From SHLQ01 sp033344795 (GTDB lineage: Bacteria > Actinomycetota > Acidimicrobiia > Acidimicrobiales > SHLQ01), in contig JAWPMS010000001.1 in assembly GCA_033344795.1 (NCBI GenBank), positions 310,001-374,000 of the forward strand: a stretch of DNA of 64,000 nt, read 5' to 3'. The translations under genes were made by a program, and so were the position numbers. Of the stretch, positions 26,808 through 35,793 are shown in pieces (the stretch's first letter is position 1; every line of letters begins with the position of its first letter). The notes under the pieces are model-generated. The model made no database searches. It saw only the letters and a program-made list of their open reading frames with translations, and was not told the origin of the DNA.

Positions 26808-28148
26808 TCAGGCGACAGAGAAGCCAACGATTGCGCCACCGCCGTCTTCGGCATTTCGCGCCCACGTGTCTCCGCCGTGAAGCTCGGCGACGCGCTGGAC
26901 AATAGCCAAGCCAATACCGTTGCCGGGCCGAGTGCGGGCCTGCGGTGAACGAAAGAAGCGGTCGAAGACGTGCGGAAGATCGGCGTCGGGAATACCCGTT
27001 CCTCGATCGTGGACCTCGATTCGTGCACCGTCGACGACCACACGGATCGGCGTGTCCTCGTTGGAGTATTTCACTGCGTTCGACAACAGGTTCGAGACCG
27101 CCCGGTGCACCATTGTGTGGCGGACAGAGAACGATTCATCCGAGAGCGCCTCCACCTCGATCTCCCTCCCCGATGTGCGGCTCATCGTCGTCGCAACGTC
27201 GCGGACGAGCCCGGACAGCTCAACAGAGCTGGGTGGTTCGTCGGTATTCGTCGGATCCGTCGCGAGACTCACGAGCTCGCCGACGAGCGCGGTCAACCGC
27301 TCGAGTTCTGCAGCGGCGCCAGCGAGCAGCTCTTGCCGTTGCCCCTCTGGCAGCGTCGGTGTTTTGTCGAGCAGGTCGATCTTCAGCCGCAGACTGGTGA
27401 GCGGTGTGCGGAGCTCATGGCTCGCGTCGGCCACCAAACGACGCTGCTGATCTCGGCTGACCTCGAGCGCCGACAACATTTGATTGAATGATCGAGCCAG
27501 GTCACCGACCTCGTCGGTTCGCTCGACGCTGATTCTGCTCGGAAGGTCCTGACGCAACCCCATCTCTCGCGCAGCCGTCGACACTTCGACGATCGGAGCG
27601 GTCAACCGTCTGGCCACGAGGGCGCCAAGAAAACCAGCAAGAGCGACGCCGAGCACACTTCCCAACAAGATCTGTCGACGAAAGCGGCTCAGGCCCGTCT
27701 CGATGTCCTCGACGTTGCGAGCAATCTGCACCACCCCACGATCGCCATTTTCTCCCAGCCGGGCCGTGGCCATGCGGAACCGTTCGCCGTCGATTTCGAC
27801 CGTGCTGATCGTCGGCTCACTCGGCGCCTCGACCTCTGGCAGACCCTGGTCGACGATCACAAGACCTCGTTCTGTCGTGACCCGCACTCTGGTGAATACT
27901 CGATCATCCGCGTCGGACGTGTCGCCGAACAGCCCACCGAAGCCTCTTCCTCCCCGATTGCCCGCCCGAGGGAGTCGGTCGGATTCATCGGCGATCTCAC
28001 GTGGCTGTCGCGCGACTGCCAGGAGCGCGTCATCGACGGCGTCGCGTTGTTGGCGAGCCCCGAGCACCCAGAACGCCGACGCCATCAGAAAGATCGCGAT
28101 TGCGGCTGCCGATGCAACGGTGAGAGCGAGGCGTGATTGGAGTTTCAT
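26808..28148 (-). CDS. Sensor histidine kinase 1
   Basis: A 446-residue HisKA/HATPase kinase: first membrane helix (about 8-30), extracytoplasmic sensor loop, second helix (about 160-180), HAMP, the phosphoacceptor ADASHELRTPLTSLR, then N box (NLLSNAVKYS), G1 box (DRGTGIPDADL) and G2 box (GNGIGLAIVQR). Its ATG overlaps the response regulator stop by 4 bp, so the two genes form one unit. The divergent secreted protein at 29063 is the likely output, based on operator-like repeats between them. Confidence 0.95.
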   Translation of the reverse strand: MKLQSRLALTVASAAAIAIFLMASAFWVLGARQQRDAVDDALLAVARQPREIADESDRLPRAGNRGGRGFGGLFGDTSDADDRVFTRVRVTTERGLVIVDQGLPEVEAPSEPTISTVEIDGERFRMATARLGENGDRGVVQIARNVEDIETGLSRFRRQILLGSVLGVALAGFLGALVARRLTAPIVEVSTAAREMGLRQDLPSRISVERTDEVGDLARSFNQMLSALEVSRDQQRRLVADASHELRTPLTSLRLKIDLLDKTPTLPEGQRQELLAGAAAELERLTALVGELVSLATDPTNTDEPPSSVELSGLVRDVATTMSRTSGREIEVEALSDESFSVRHTMVHRAVSNLLSNAVKYSNEDTPIRVVVDGARIEVHDRGTGIPDADLPHVFDRFFRSPQARTRPGNGIGLAIVQRVAELHGGDTWARNAEDGGGAIVGFSVA

Positions 28149-28876
28149 TCCGACGGCCTGACGACCCGAGCGACGTAGCCGACGCCACGCTTCGTGTGAA
28201 TGAGGCGCGACTTGCCGCCGAACTCGAGCTTCTTGCGCAGGCTCGAGACGAAAACTTCCATGGTGTTCGACGAGGTGTCTTCGTCATACCCCCAAACATG
28301 AAGGTGGATCGTGTTGCGCTCCATCACACGTTCGGCGTTCTGCAGCAGAAGCTCGAGCAGATCGAATTCGATCTTCGTGAGTTCGATTTCATCGTCGCCC
28401 CGACCGACTCGACGTGCGTTCGCGTCGAGCCAGAGGTCATCGAGTGTCAACAGGGTCTCCACGGACCCGCCGACCTCAATGTTGAACGCGCGCAGCAGCG
28501 CCCGGATCCGCGCGAGGAGCTCATCGAGCGCAAACGGCTTCGCAAGATAGTCATCGGCCCCTGCATCGAGCCCTGTCACTCGATCGGCGACCTCGTGGCG
28601 AGCAGTGAGCATCAGAATCGGTCCGGTGAATCCACTCGCACGCAAGCGACGACAGGTTTCCACCCCGTCGATGCCCGGAAGATTGATGTCGAGAACGACG
28701 AGGTCAGGAGTCGTCTGACCAAGCGCGGCAATCGCCTCTTCACCGCGTTCGACCCCTGATACCGAATACCCCTGAACCTGCAGAACGACAACGAGGGACT
28801 CGCGTACCCCTTGGTCATCCTCAACGACGAGGACGTGGGGTGCGCTCGATGTCGGCTGATCGGTCATTGCACTCAT
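28145..28876 (-). CDS. OmpR/PhoB-family response regulator 1
   Basis: A 243-residue regulator: receiver domain with EDD near the start, phospho-acceptor Asp in LVVLDINLPGIDG, conserved Thr (MLTAR) and Lys (AKPF), then a winged-helix DNA-binding domain ending in KRGVGYVAR. The start may be ATG 28876 or 28867. It is translationally coupled to histidine kinase 1. TGAAG repeats phased at about 10-11 bp lie directly upstream and are the probable binding sites. Confidence 0.95.
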   Translation of the reverse strand: MSAMTDQPTSSAPHVLVVEDDQGVRESLVVVLQVQGYSVSGVERGEEAIAALGQTTPDLVVLDINLPGIDGVETCRRLRASGFTGPILMLTARHEVADRVTGLDAGADDYLAKPFALDELLARIRALLRAFNIEVGGSVETLLTLDDLWLDANARRVGRGDDEIELTKIEFDLLELLLQNAERVMERNTIHLHVWGYDEDTSSNTMEVFVSSLRKKLEFGGKSRLIHTKRGVGYVARVVRPSE

Positions 28877-28911
28877 AGGCCACGAGAGTAGTGACCCTTT
28901 GTGAGAAGAAG

Positions 28912-28957
28912 CTGAAGGTGGTGAAGAGAAGTCTGAAGGTTCTTACCTAGCCTTCAG
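28912..28957. promoter_or_regulatory. Candidate response-regulator operator (TGAAG repeats)
   Basis: Between response regulator 1 and the divergent secreted-protein gene, TGAAG occurs at 28913, 28922 and 28934 (two identical CTGAAGGT copies exactly 21 bp apart), followed by the inverted copy CCTTCAG at 28951-28957. Spacings of 9, 12 and 21 bp place the half-sites on one DNA face, as OmpR/PhoB-family dimers require. Regulator and site are inferred. Confidence 0.5.
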
Positions 28958-29062
28958 CCAAGCATCAGGACGTCCTTTTGCCATCCACAGATTCTCTTTC
29001 ATGTAGTCCTCGATATTGGTTGTACCGCAACACAGCGGCAACTCACGAAAGAAGAATCCCCA

Positions 29063-29713
29063 ATGGCAAGCATGAAGAACCTCGGAATGATCGGCGCCGG
29101 CGCCGCCGGAATGGTCGCTTTCACGTTTGGCGTCGCAGGCATCGCTGGCGCCCAGGACGATGAGCCGACGCTCACCGATCCAGCGACCGACACCGTCGAA
29201 GCTCCCGAAGACAGCGAGGCTCGACCCGACCGTGCAGAGCGCCGCCAAGCACGCGTTGATCGGCTCGTCGAAGACGGCGTGATCACGCAAGAACAGGCCG
29301 ACGACTTGGCCGAGGTGCGTGCAGCAATTCAGGCCAACCGCCAAGAAATGCGAGCCGAGAAGCAGCAGGCGATCGCCGACGCTCTCGGAATCACCGTTGA
29401 AGAGCTCGAGGCAGCTAAGGAGGCAGGAACATCGCTTGCCGACCTTGCAGGCGATGACGTGCAGGCACTGGTCGATCTGTTCACCGAACAAGCAACCGAG
29501 CGCATCAACGACGCGGTTGAAGATGGTCGCCTCACCCAGGAGCAAGCCGACGAACGTCTCGATGGTCTCGCTGAGCGCATCGAATCACGCATCGAGAACG
29601 GCGGCGGCTTCGGCAACGGTGAAGGCCGTCGTGGCCACGGACGACGCGGCCAAGGCCCTCGCAACAACGCCGAAGCACCAGCAGCCGAAGCTCAGGAGGC
29701 CAGCTTCACCTGA
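29063..29713 (+). CDS. Secreted acidic helical protein, probable target of two-component system 1
   Basis: A 216-residue protein with a signal peptide (cleavage likely after AGIAGA-QDD). The mature part is highly charged and helical, and carries repeated short units of the form DRLVEDGVITQEQADDLAEV and DAVEDGRLTQEQADERLDGL; between them is LGITVEELEAAKEAG. The end is Gly/Arg/His-rich (RRGHGRRGQG) and might bind metal or nucleic acid. Similar repeat proteins occur in many Actinobacteria without known function. It is divergent from regulator 1. Confidence 0.8.
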   Translation: MASMKNLGMIGAGAAGMVAFTFGVAGIAGAQDDEPTLTDPATDTVEAPEDSEARPDRAERRQARVDRLVEDGVITQEQADDLAEVRAAIQANRQEMRAEKQQAIADALGITVEELEAAKEAGTSLADLAGDDVQALVDLFTEQATERINDAVEDGRLTQEQADERLDGLAERIESRIENGGGFGNGEGRRGHGRRGQGPRNNAEAPAAEAQEASFT

Positions 29714-29716
29714 TTC

Positions 29717-29813
29717 GCTCGACACTGCCGGTCGAGATCCGGCCTAGCTGGTCGAACAGCCAAGGTCGGGCCGAGCTCGACACTCCCGGTCGAGATCTGG
29801 CCTAGCTGGTCGA
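29717..29813. repeat. Two 39-bp direct repeats (29717-29755 and 29775-29813)
   Basis: The copies differ at 2 of 39 positions and are 58 bp apart. Each contains a CTCGAC/GTCGAG hairpin followed by a CTAGCTGGTCGA segment. They lie after the secreted-protein gene in a 265-bp stretch without genes and may act in termination or belong to a dispersed repeat family. Confidence 0.7.
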
Positions 29814-29834
29814 CCCATCAATTCCCTCCACCGG

Positions 29835-29864
29835 AACAGGCGTCCCTTACAGGGGGCGCCTGTT
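29835..29864 (+). terminator. Probable transcription terminator
   Basis: A stem of AACAGGCG(T)CCC against GGG(GG)CGCCTGTT with a 5-nt loop ends in TTT. It lies about 120 bp after the gene at 29063 and before the convergent nfuA, so it may serve either direction. Confidence 0.5.
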
Positions 29865-29978
29865 TCGCGCGAGCACGAAGCTGCGAAGCCGGTTCGTGCG
29901 GATCCGGCCTCCGGCCCGCCGCCGAGCATCGAGGAGCCGCTAGGCGACGGATTGCGACGGCGGGGCAAGGCAGCGCGG

Positions 29979-30680
29979 TTAGGAGTAGAACGGGTTTTCG
30001 CCTTGGGTGTGGTCGGTGGCGTCGACGACTTCGGTGACCTCGGGGATGGCGTCCATGATCGACGTCTTGATCCCTTCCGTCAGGGTCTGCGCGCTCATCG
30101 AGCACCCTTGACAGCCGCCGCCCATCAGAACATGCACGATGGTCTCGTCCTCGACCTTGACAAAGCTTGCGAATCCTCCGTGCGCTGCAAGCGCAGGGTT
30201 GATGCTCAGGTCGAGAAGTTGTTGGACCTTCTCGGGAAGGGTGCCCGTGAGATCGATGTCCTCAGGAGACAGCACCGGCGGACGGTTCGGGTTTCGAATG
30301 ACGAGGCCGCCCTGCATTGGATTCGACGGAATGTCGAGTGTCGAACCCCGCATGTCCTCGATGCTGTCGGCGGGGATGATCACGGTGAGTTCGCCCACCT
30401 TGTAGATCGCCGCGTCCTCGGGCATTTCTGAAATGTCTTCGAGTGAGAGGTCGTAGTCGAACTCGACGCCGCGTGTGCCGACGATCATGACCCGCAGGCC
30501 GGTGCCTTCCGGGTTGTCCTCGCCGTCGCGAATCTCGAGAACCTTCGTCATGCCAGCGTCGGTGACGGTGAGGATGTGCCCATCACCTTCAGCGCTCGGC
30601 GTCTCGGAAGTCGCCTCCTCGTCCACGGAACCCGACTCATCGACGGTTTCCTCGGTGGCGTCCTTCGTGGTGTCACTCAT
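29979..30680 (-). CDS. nfuA: Fe-S biogenesis protein NfuA (A-type/NifU-C fusion)
   Basis: A 233-residue iron-sulfur carrier. The N-terminal 30 residues are an acidic tail (DEEATSETPSAEG), then a degenerate A-type carrier domain lacking its cysteines (about 35-130), and a NifU C-terminal domain whose cluster ligands are in GGGCQGCSMS (CxxC). Dimers hold a [4Fe-4S] cluster for delivery to apoproteins, often under oxidative stress. The start ATG 30680 gives the full domain set. Confidence 0.93.
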   Translation of the reverse strand: MSDTTKDATEETVDESGSVDEEATSETPSAEGDGHILTVTDAGMTKVLEIRDGEDNPEGTGLRVMIVGTRGVEFDYDLSLEDISEMPEDAAIYKVGELTVIIPADSIEDMRGSTLDIPSNPMQGGLVIRNPNRPPVLSPEDIDLTGTLPEKVQQLLDLSINPALAAHGGFASFVKVEDETIVHVLMGGGCQGCSMSAQTLTEGIKTSIMDAIPEVTEVVDATDHTQGENPFYS

Positions 30681-30709
30681 ACGGTCAGCGTACGTGAGAT
30701 TTCACGATT

Positions 30710-30754
30710 TTCGCCCTGGCTGTCCAGGCCGGATCGACCTGGACAGCCGGCGAA
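30710..30754. repeat. Long interrupted hairpin between YCII and nfuA genes
   Basis: An 11-bp perfect stem (GGCTGTCCAGG with CCTGGACAGCC, 9-nt loop) is extended by TTCGCC/GGCGAA below a 2-nt bulge. Neither strand has a clear T-tract after it, so it is not called a terminator. It may process or insulate the two minus-strand genes. Confidence 0.6.
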
Positions 30755-30760
30755 GGGCAC

Positions 30761-31078
30761 TTACATCGAGACTTCGAATGTCTCCGCTACCTGGATCGAG
30801 CCTCCGTCATCGAGGACTGGGCATCCACCGGCGATGTCACATGCAGCCGCAATGTCCGCCGCTTCGACGATGCCGTAGCCCGTCACTTGGTGCTCGGCAC
30901 CGTCGCTCACGCCGTCGGTGGAGACCGTCTTGACGATCGACGTCGGTGCCCCCATGTCGGTGAACGAGGCTCCGCGCTCTTCGAACCAAGCCCCCCAAGC
31001 AGCCATGATCTTGGCCTGCTCCTCTTCGGACTCTGGCATGCCGGTGCCTCCGTGGTATGTGAACAAGTACTTCGCCAT
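30761..31078 (-). CDS. YCII-related domain protein
   Basis: A 105-residue protein of the YCII/DGPF-type ferredoxin-like fold, beginning MAKYLFTYHGGTGMPESEEE and containing WGAWFEERGASFTDMG. These small proteins are often encoded next to ECF sigma factor genes in Actinobacteria, as here, where one is divergent. AGGGG in the leader suits ATG 31078 (an ATG also sits at 31081). Biochemical role unknown. Confidence 0.85.
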   Translation of the reverse strand: MAKYLFTYHGGTGMPESEEEQAKIMAAWGAWFEERGASFTDMGAPTSIVKTVSTDGVSDGAEHQVTGYGIVEAADIAAACDIAGGCPVLDDGGSIQVAETFEVSM

Positions 31079-31160
31079 CATTTTCCCCTTTACGGTTTGG
31101 GCCGCATCACGGCCGGTTCTGCACACTCGACGAACACGTGTCGGCAATTCGGACACATTG

Positions 31161-31179
31161 GTTCGAATTTCTTTCGAAC
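31161..31179. promoter_or_regulatory. Possible operator between YCII and sigma factor genes
   Basis: A perfect inverted repeat GTTCGAA-N5-TTCGAAC lies in the 241-bp divergent intergenic region. It is a candidate control site for one or both genes; the regulator is unknown. Confidence 0.35.
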
Positions 31180-31319
31180 GTCCCAGAGAGATGATCAGGG
31201 CCCGACACCCGCAGACAATTTCTCGAATCGATGTAAACCTTTCATCGACGCTGAAACGTGTGTGCCACATGGGTACGTACGTGACCACAACCTCAACGGT
31301 CGATCCAAGGAGGCGTTTG

Positions 31320-31868
31320 GTGACCAAACCGTCATTGACACAGGCGCCTTCGACAGATGTGCGACGCGAAACGATCGAGTTCGTCGACTTCTATCGCGAA
31401 GAGTTCCCCGCAATGGTCGCGCTTGCATCGACGCTGGTCGGCCGCTCCGCAGAGGACGTCGCACAAGAAGCCATGATTCGAGCGCACTCGAAGTGGGGCT
31501 CGATTTCGACGTACGACAATCCCGGTACGTGGGTCCGACGGGTCACTATCAACCTTGCAACATCCACCCTGCGACGCCGAGCCACACGCGTCCGCAAAGC
31601 CGCACACCTGCTCCATGGCATCCCAACGGTGACCTGGGAGACGAGTCTCGACGACGACCTACTCGAGGCTGTGCAGACGCTCTCGAAAATGCAGCGCGCT
31701 GCGGTGGTCCTGCACTATCTCGAGGATCTTCCCGTTGCCGAGATCTCCCACATTCTCGATTGTTCGCCAAGCACCGCAAAGGTGCATCTTCACCGCGGAC
31801 GACAAGCTCTCGCGCAACGTCTGAACAACACAACGAACGCCCACCCAGCCGAGGAGGCCTCACTATGA
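31320..31868 (+). CDS. ECF-type RNA polymerase sigma factor
   Basis: A sigma factor of about 182 residues. Region 2 spans FVDFYREEFPAMVALASTLV through SAEDVAQEAMIRAHSKW, and region 4 is KMQRAAVVLHYLEDLPVAEI followed by ILDCSPSTAKVHLHRGRQAL, typical of SigE-like ECF factors. The start is GTG 31320: a perfect AAGGAGG (31307-31313) lies 6 bp upstream, while the ATG at 31269 lacks such a site. The stop overlaps the ATG of the next gene (ATGA), a membrane protein that is probably its anti-sigma or signalling partner. Confidence 0.92.
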   Translation: MTKPSLTQAPSTDVRRETIEFVDFYREEFPAMVALASTLVGRSAEDVAQEAMIRAHSKWGSISTYDNPGTWVRRVTINLATSTLRRRATRVRKAAHLLHGIPTVTWETSLDDDLLEAVQTLSKMQRAAVVLHYLEDLPVAEISHILDCSPSTAKVHLHRGRQALAQRLNNTTNAHPAEEASL

Positions 31869-33949
31869 CGGCTGCTGACCAACACGATTTCGATCCACGC
31901 GCAAGGTTCAAGAACACGCCCGTCGTCGACGACCTCGAAACAGGTGCACAAGCCGCACAGAAGGCAGCTCGCCGACGCAAGACGGTGCAACGAAGCGCAG
32001 CCGTGGGAGTCGCAACGCTTCTACTCATCGCTGGATTCTTCGTGGGACCAAGTCTTGGTCGCGACGACGCTACCGAAATTCGCACGGCTGAACCAGATGG
32101 ACAGGTTGAGCCCTCACCAACGTCGATCGATGATCTTGCTCCCCCATCGAGCGATCCCTCCACCGACGACAACGAACCCGGCGATGTCGAACCAGCCGGT
32201 GGAGGCACGTCGGTTGCGACCATCGACGTGAACGGTGTCGTCCGAATCAACGACGAGGTGGTCGATGCAGAAACCTGGCTGCCGATTCTCGAAGCTGCTG
32301 CGGCCGACTCCTCGATCGGACCCGATGGCAATGTTCTCCACACGAGGGTAGGAACGGGTAGCGGCGATGGCTGTTCAATCCACACGATACTCGATGCCGC
32401 TGGACAACAAGTCGCCGATCATCCCCTCAGCGCGCTCTCGCGTTGTCTTCCCGGTGAACTCGCCGGCTGGTCGAGCGCTGGGCACGTCGTGCTCGTCCGA
32501 CCGACCGAGCAAGACGCGTGGAGCATCACCGTTCTGGCCGCCGATGGGCGATCTGCTCAGCTCACCTCGCCGGGGGCCTTTCAGCCTCAACAGCTCGATG
32601 TGCACACCAACGGCAACGGCCGCACGCAGGCCCTTGTTCTCGGTACAGGTGAAGAAATGGTGTTCGTCGATGTCGATGCATTTCTCACGGAGCTCGTCCC
32701 CGAGATCACCGTCCTTGGCATCTCGAACGAAACCAACTTGTTGTCCGCACAATTGATCGACGGCGATCTCGAGCATCCGTATCAGTCGATAATCGACGGA
32801 TGGGTCGAAGACCATGTCGTGGACGGAAAATCGACCGACGAGCCATCGTCGCTCGTCTGGGCGGTCAACAACGTCCAGGCGGACGACACGCTGAACGCTC
32901 GCTCCGGTCCGGGTGTCGAGTTCGACGTCGTCTTCGAGTTCGGCCCCAACGCGACAGGCGTCGTGCGTTCCGGCAATGATGCGACCTCGACCGACGGCGC
33001 CACCTGGTTCGAGGTCTTCTCGCCGACGTCGGGTGTCGAGAACGACGTCGGTTGGGTCAACTCGGCCTTCCTGATCGAGGCGTCGGTGTCGGACACGAGA
33101 CCGTGCCTCTTCGATGGCCCTCAGGATCACTACATCGGTATCGATTGGACCAACCCGGAAGGATCAGCCAGCTCTGAAGCGGCGGTGATCAGCAACATCG
33201 ACACCTATCGCTTCGGCGGCTGCCTCCGCACGGTGATCGAGTTCTCCGATGCCTGGTCGTACGAAGACGGCGGCGCCCAGCGGGTCACGACGCTGCCCGA
33301 CGACATCGTGGTCACTCGCGACAATCCACCGACCATCGACTTCGGAAGCTCGATCACCGGAGCCGAGGTAGCAGACGCACGGTTCTCCGAGCGTCCAGGT
33401 GTCGCGCAATCCACGTTCGTGTCGATGGGCGCCGATCGACAACTCGACGGTGTGATCTACTACGGCCCGACGACCACCATGTGGGCCACATTCGACAACT
33501 CGAACGGCACGCTGATCATCGACGTTGCAGACATCAGGCTTCCCACCAATGCCGACGCGACGCTGTTCGATCGGGTTGGACCAGCCGTTGGCCCCCTGGT
33601 GGATGACAACGGCCTTGTCTTGTCCAGCGTGGCGAGGTCAGCCGACGGAGATCAGTGGACCGTCACTGGCCTCGCCCGCCCCTTCGAAGCAAACCTTGCC
33701 CTCGGGGTGCGACACACTGATGGAACACCGATTGCGGTCGATTGGCTCAACGCCGTCGTCGATGGTCAACGCCCCGACAACGGAGTGATGACCACCACCT
33801 GGACCGAGGCGTGGGGTCAGTTCGAGTTCACGATCATCGTGCCCGATGATGTCGAACCTGGCGACGTAGTGATCGTCTTCGACCCGTCGGGCGGCGCAGC
33901 CGATGACCCCGAGACGATCGACCTGCCGCTCGCCGACTTTCTGAGCTGA
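31865..33949 (+). CDS. Membrane protein with SH3-like and Gmad2 domains, partner of the sigma factor
   Basis: A 694-residue protein: short cytoplasmic N-terminus with basic AARRRKTVQR, one membrane helix (about 43-61), Asp/Pro-rich stalk, unknown domain (about 110-320), an SH3-like domain (NARSGPGVEFDVVFEFGPNA, about 340-400) and a C-terminal Gmad2 immunoglobulin-like domain (GLARPFEANLALGVRHTDG). The gene is coupled to the sigma gene by a 4-bp overlap. No ZAS/anti-sigma motif is visible, so an anti-sigma role is inferred from context only; cell-wall sensing is an alternative. Confidence 0.85.
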   Translation: MTAADQHDFDPRARFKNTPVVDDLETGAQAAQKAARRRKTVQRSAAVGVATLLLIAGFFVGPSLGRDDATEIRTAEPDGQVEPSPTSIDDLAPPSSDPSTDDNEPGDVEPAGGGTSVATIDVNGVVRINDEVVDAETWLPILEAAAADSSIGPDGNVLHTRVGTGSGDGCSIHTILDAAGQQVADHPLSALSRCLPGELAGWSSAGHVVLVRPTEQDAWSITVLAADGRSAQLTSPGAFQPQQLDVHTNGNGRTQALVLGTGEEMVFVDVDAFLTELVPEITVLGISNETNLLSAQLIDGDLEHPYQSIIDGWVEDHVVDGKSTDEPSSLVWAVNNVQADDTLNARSGPGVEFDVVFEFGPNATGVVRSGNDATSTDGATWFEVFSPTSGVENDVGWVNSAFLIEASVSDTRPCLFDGPQDHYIGIDWTNPEGSASSEAAVISNIDTYRFGGCLRTVIEFSDAWSYEDGGAQRVTTLPDDIVVTRDNPPTIDFGSSITGAEVADARFSERPGVAQSTFVSMGADRQLDGVIYYGPTTTMWATFDNSNGTLIIDVADIRLPTNADATLFDRVGPAVGPLVDDNGLVLSSVARSADGDQWTVTGLARPFEANLALGVRHTDGTPIAVDWLNAVVDGQRPDNGVMTTTWTEAWGQFEFTIIVPDDVEPGDVVIVFDPSGGAADDPETIDLPLADFLS

Positions 33950-33952
33950 CGG

Positions 33953-35710
33953 TCAGCCTTCGGCTTCTTCGGAGAGCTCGAGCCAACGTTCTTCGAGCGC
34001 TTCGATCTCCTCGACGACTGGGGTGAGTTCGGCACCGATGCGCACCAACGCCTCGTGGTCTGCCCCTGCAGCCTCCAGCTCGCTCGTGAGCGCCGAGCGC
34101 TTCTTGTCGAGACGCGCCATGTCCTTTTCGACCGACTTCAACTCGTGACGGATAGTGCTCGCCGAACGGCCACCCCCACCGCTCTTTGGTTTTGACTTCT
34201 TGTCCGAGGGCGCCGAAGTCTGGCGCGTCGAGTCGTTCTTGGAGCCAGCCTGTGACTTTCGGAGCCTCTCGTAGGCCTCGTAGCCGCCGGGGAGGCGGCT
34301 GACGTTGCCGGTTCCGTCGAACACGATCACGTCATCGACTGTCCGCTCGAGAAATGCGCGGTCGTGACTCACCACAACAACGGCGCCTGGGTAATTCTCG
34401 AGAAAGTCCTCGAGCACCCGCAGCGTGTCGAGGTCAAGGTCGTTGGTCGGCTCGTCGAGCAGCAACACATTCGGCTTCTTGGCGAGGGTGATCAGAAGTT
34501 GCAGCCGACGACGCTCACCACCGCTCAACAGCTCGATCGGCGCGTACTGCGCGTCGCTGTCGAACCAGAACCCCTCCATGAGCACCGTGTCGTGCCATTC
34601 GGGTTTTGGGGCATCGCCAACGACCGCCTGCCACACGCGCATCTGTGGGTTGAGGTCGATCCCGCGCTGGTCGAACAGCTCCATCGAAACGGTAGACCCG
34701 ACCTGCACCGAACCAGCTGTGGGTTGCCGACGTCCCGAGAGCACATCGAGCAGCGTGGACTTGCCGGTTCCGTTCGACCCCACGATGCCAAGGCGCTCAC
34801 GAGGATCAAGCGCCAGATCGACACCCTCGAACAGCGGTGGGTGGTCGGGGTGGGCAAAGCTCACACCCTTGAGTTCGACGACGTCGTTGCCGAGGCGTGG
34901 TGTGCCGAAGTGCAGATCGAGCGAGCCCGTCCGCGCTGCCTCTTCCGGACGGGCATTGACGATTTCGGTCGCGGACCGAATTCGTGACTTCGCCTTGCTC
35001 GTTCGAGCGGGCGCACCGCGACGCAGCCACGCCAACTCGGTGCGGGCCAGGTTGGCTCGGACGCGCTCTTGCTGTTGGGCCTGCTCCTCGCGAAGCGCTC
35101 TGCCCTCGAGGTAGGAGTCGTAGCCACCTTCGTGGACATAGGCCTTGCCCCGGTCGAGTTCGAGCACTCGGTTGGTGACTCGGTCGAGCACGTGACGATC
35201 GTGTGTGACGAGCAACAGGCCACCCTTGTACGCGGCCAGACGATTCTCCAGCCACTCGATGGCGTCGACGTCGAGATGGTTTGTGGGCTCGTCGAGAATC
35301 AGCAGATCGCTCGGATGCACGAGTGCTCGAGCGAGCGCAACCCGTTTGGCTTCTCCCCCCGACAACTGCGAAACCGGAGTCTCGCTTCGACCACCCATCC
35401 CGAGACGATCGAGAACCGCGTCGATCTCCCATGATTCGCCGTCGACACCCTCGACCGCATCACGGACAGTGCCATGTCCAAGATCCGGGTTCTGGTCAAG
35501 CGCTGCGATGCGGACATCGCGTCCCCTCCGAATCGAGCCCCCTTCGGGTTCGCGAGTGCCGATCAACACGTCGATCAGCGACGACTTGCCAGTGCCGTTC
35601 AGGCCGACCAAACCAATACGTTCGCCGTCGGAAATGGTGACGGAGACATCACGAAAGAGGTCTCGGCCGGGACGAACCATCGTCACGTTCGTTGCGTCGA
35701 TGAGGATCAT
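33953..35710 (-). CDS. ABC-F family ATPase (Uup/EttA-like)
   Basis: A 585-residue soluble protein with two ABC domains and no membrane part. First domain: GLNGTGKSS, LSGGEAKRVALARALV, LLILDEPTNHLDVDAIEWLE; second: GSNGTGKSTLL, LLSGGERRRLQLL and LLLDEPTNDLDLDTL, ending with a coiled-coil C-terminal segment as in Uup (about 515-585). ABC-F proteins act on the ribosome in translation or antibiotic resistance. The ATG at 35710 gives the full first domain. It converges with the sigma partner gene, 3 bp apart. Confidence 0.92.
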   Translation of the reverse strand: MILIDATNVTMVRPGRDLFRDVSVTISDGERIGLVGLNGTGKSSLIDVLIGTREPEGGSIRRGRDVRIAALDQNPDLGHGTVRDAVEGVDGESWEIDAVLDRLGMGGRSETPVSQLSGGEAKRVALARALVHPSDLLILDEPTNHLDVDAIEWLENRLAAYKGGLLLVTHDRHVLDRVTNRVLELDRGKAYVHEGGYDSYLEGRALREEQAQQQERVRANLARTELAWLRRGAPARTSKAKSRIRSATEIVNARPEEAARTGSLDLHFGTPRLGNDVVELKGVSFAHPDHPPLFEGVDLALDPRERLGIVGSNGTGKSTLLDVLSGRRQPTAGSVQVGSTVSMELFDQRGIDLNPQMRVWQAVVGDAPKPEWHDTVLMEGFWFDSDAQYAPIELLSGGERRRLQLLITLAKKPNVLLLDEPTNDLDLDTLRVLEDFLENYPGAVVVVSHDRAFLERTVDDVIVFDGTGNVSRLPGGYEAYERLRKSQAGSKNDSTRQTSAPSDKKSKPKSGGGGRSASTIRHELKSVEKDMARLDKKRSALTSELEAAGADHEALVRIGAELTPVVEEIEALEERWLELSEEAEG

Positions 35711-35793
35711 TACGTCCAGTCAAGGGTGAAGCGGCTGCCAAACCTACCCGCGTGATTCACACCTTTCTGTGTGGCGGGTTACTCTAAATCCTC

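Noticed and set aside
30887..31864. Long upstream extension of the SH3/Gmad2 protein frame
   Set aside because: It overlaps the YCII and sigma factor genes; ATG 31865 overlaps the sigma stop and begins a normal membrane protein.
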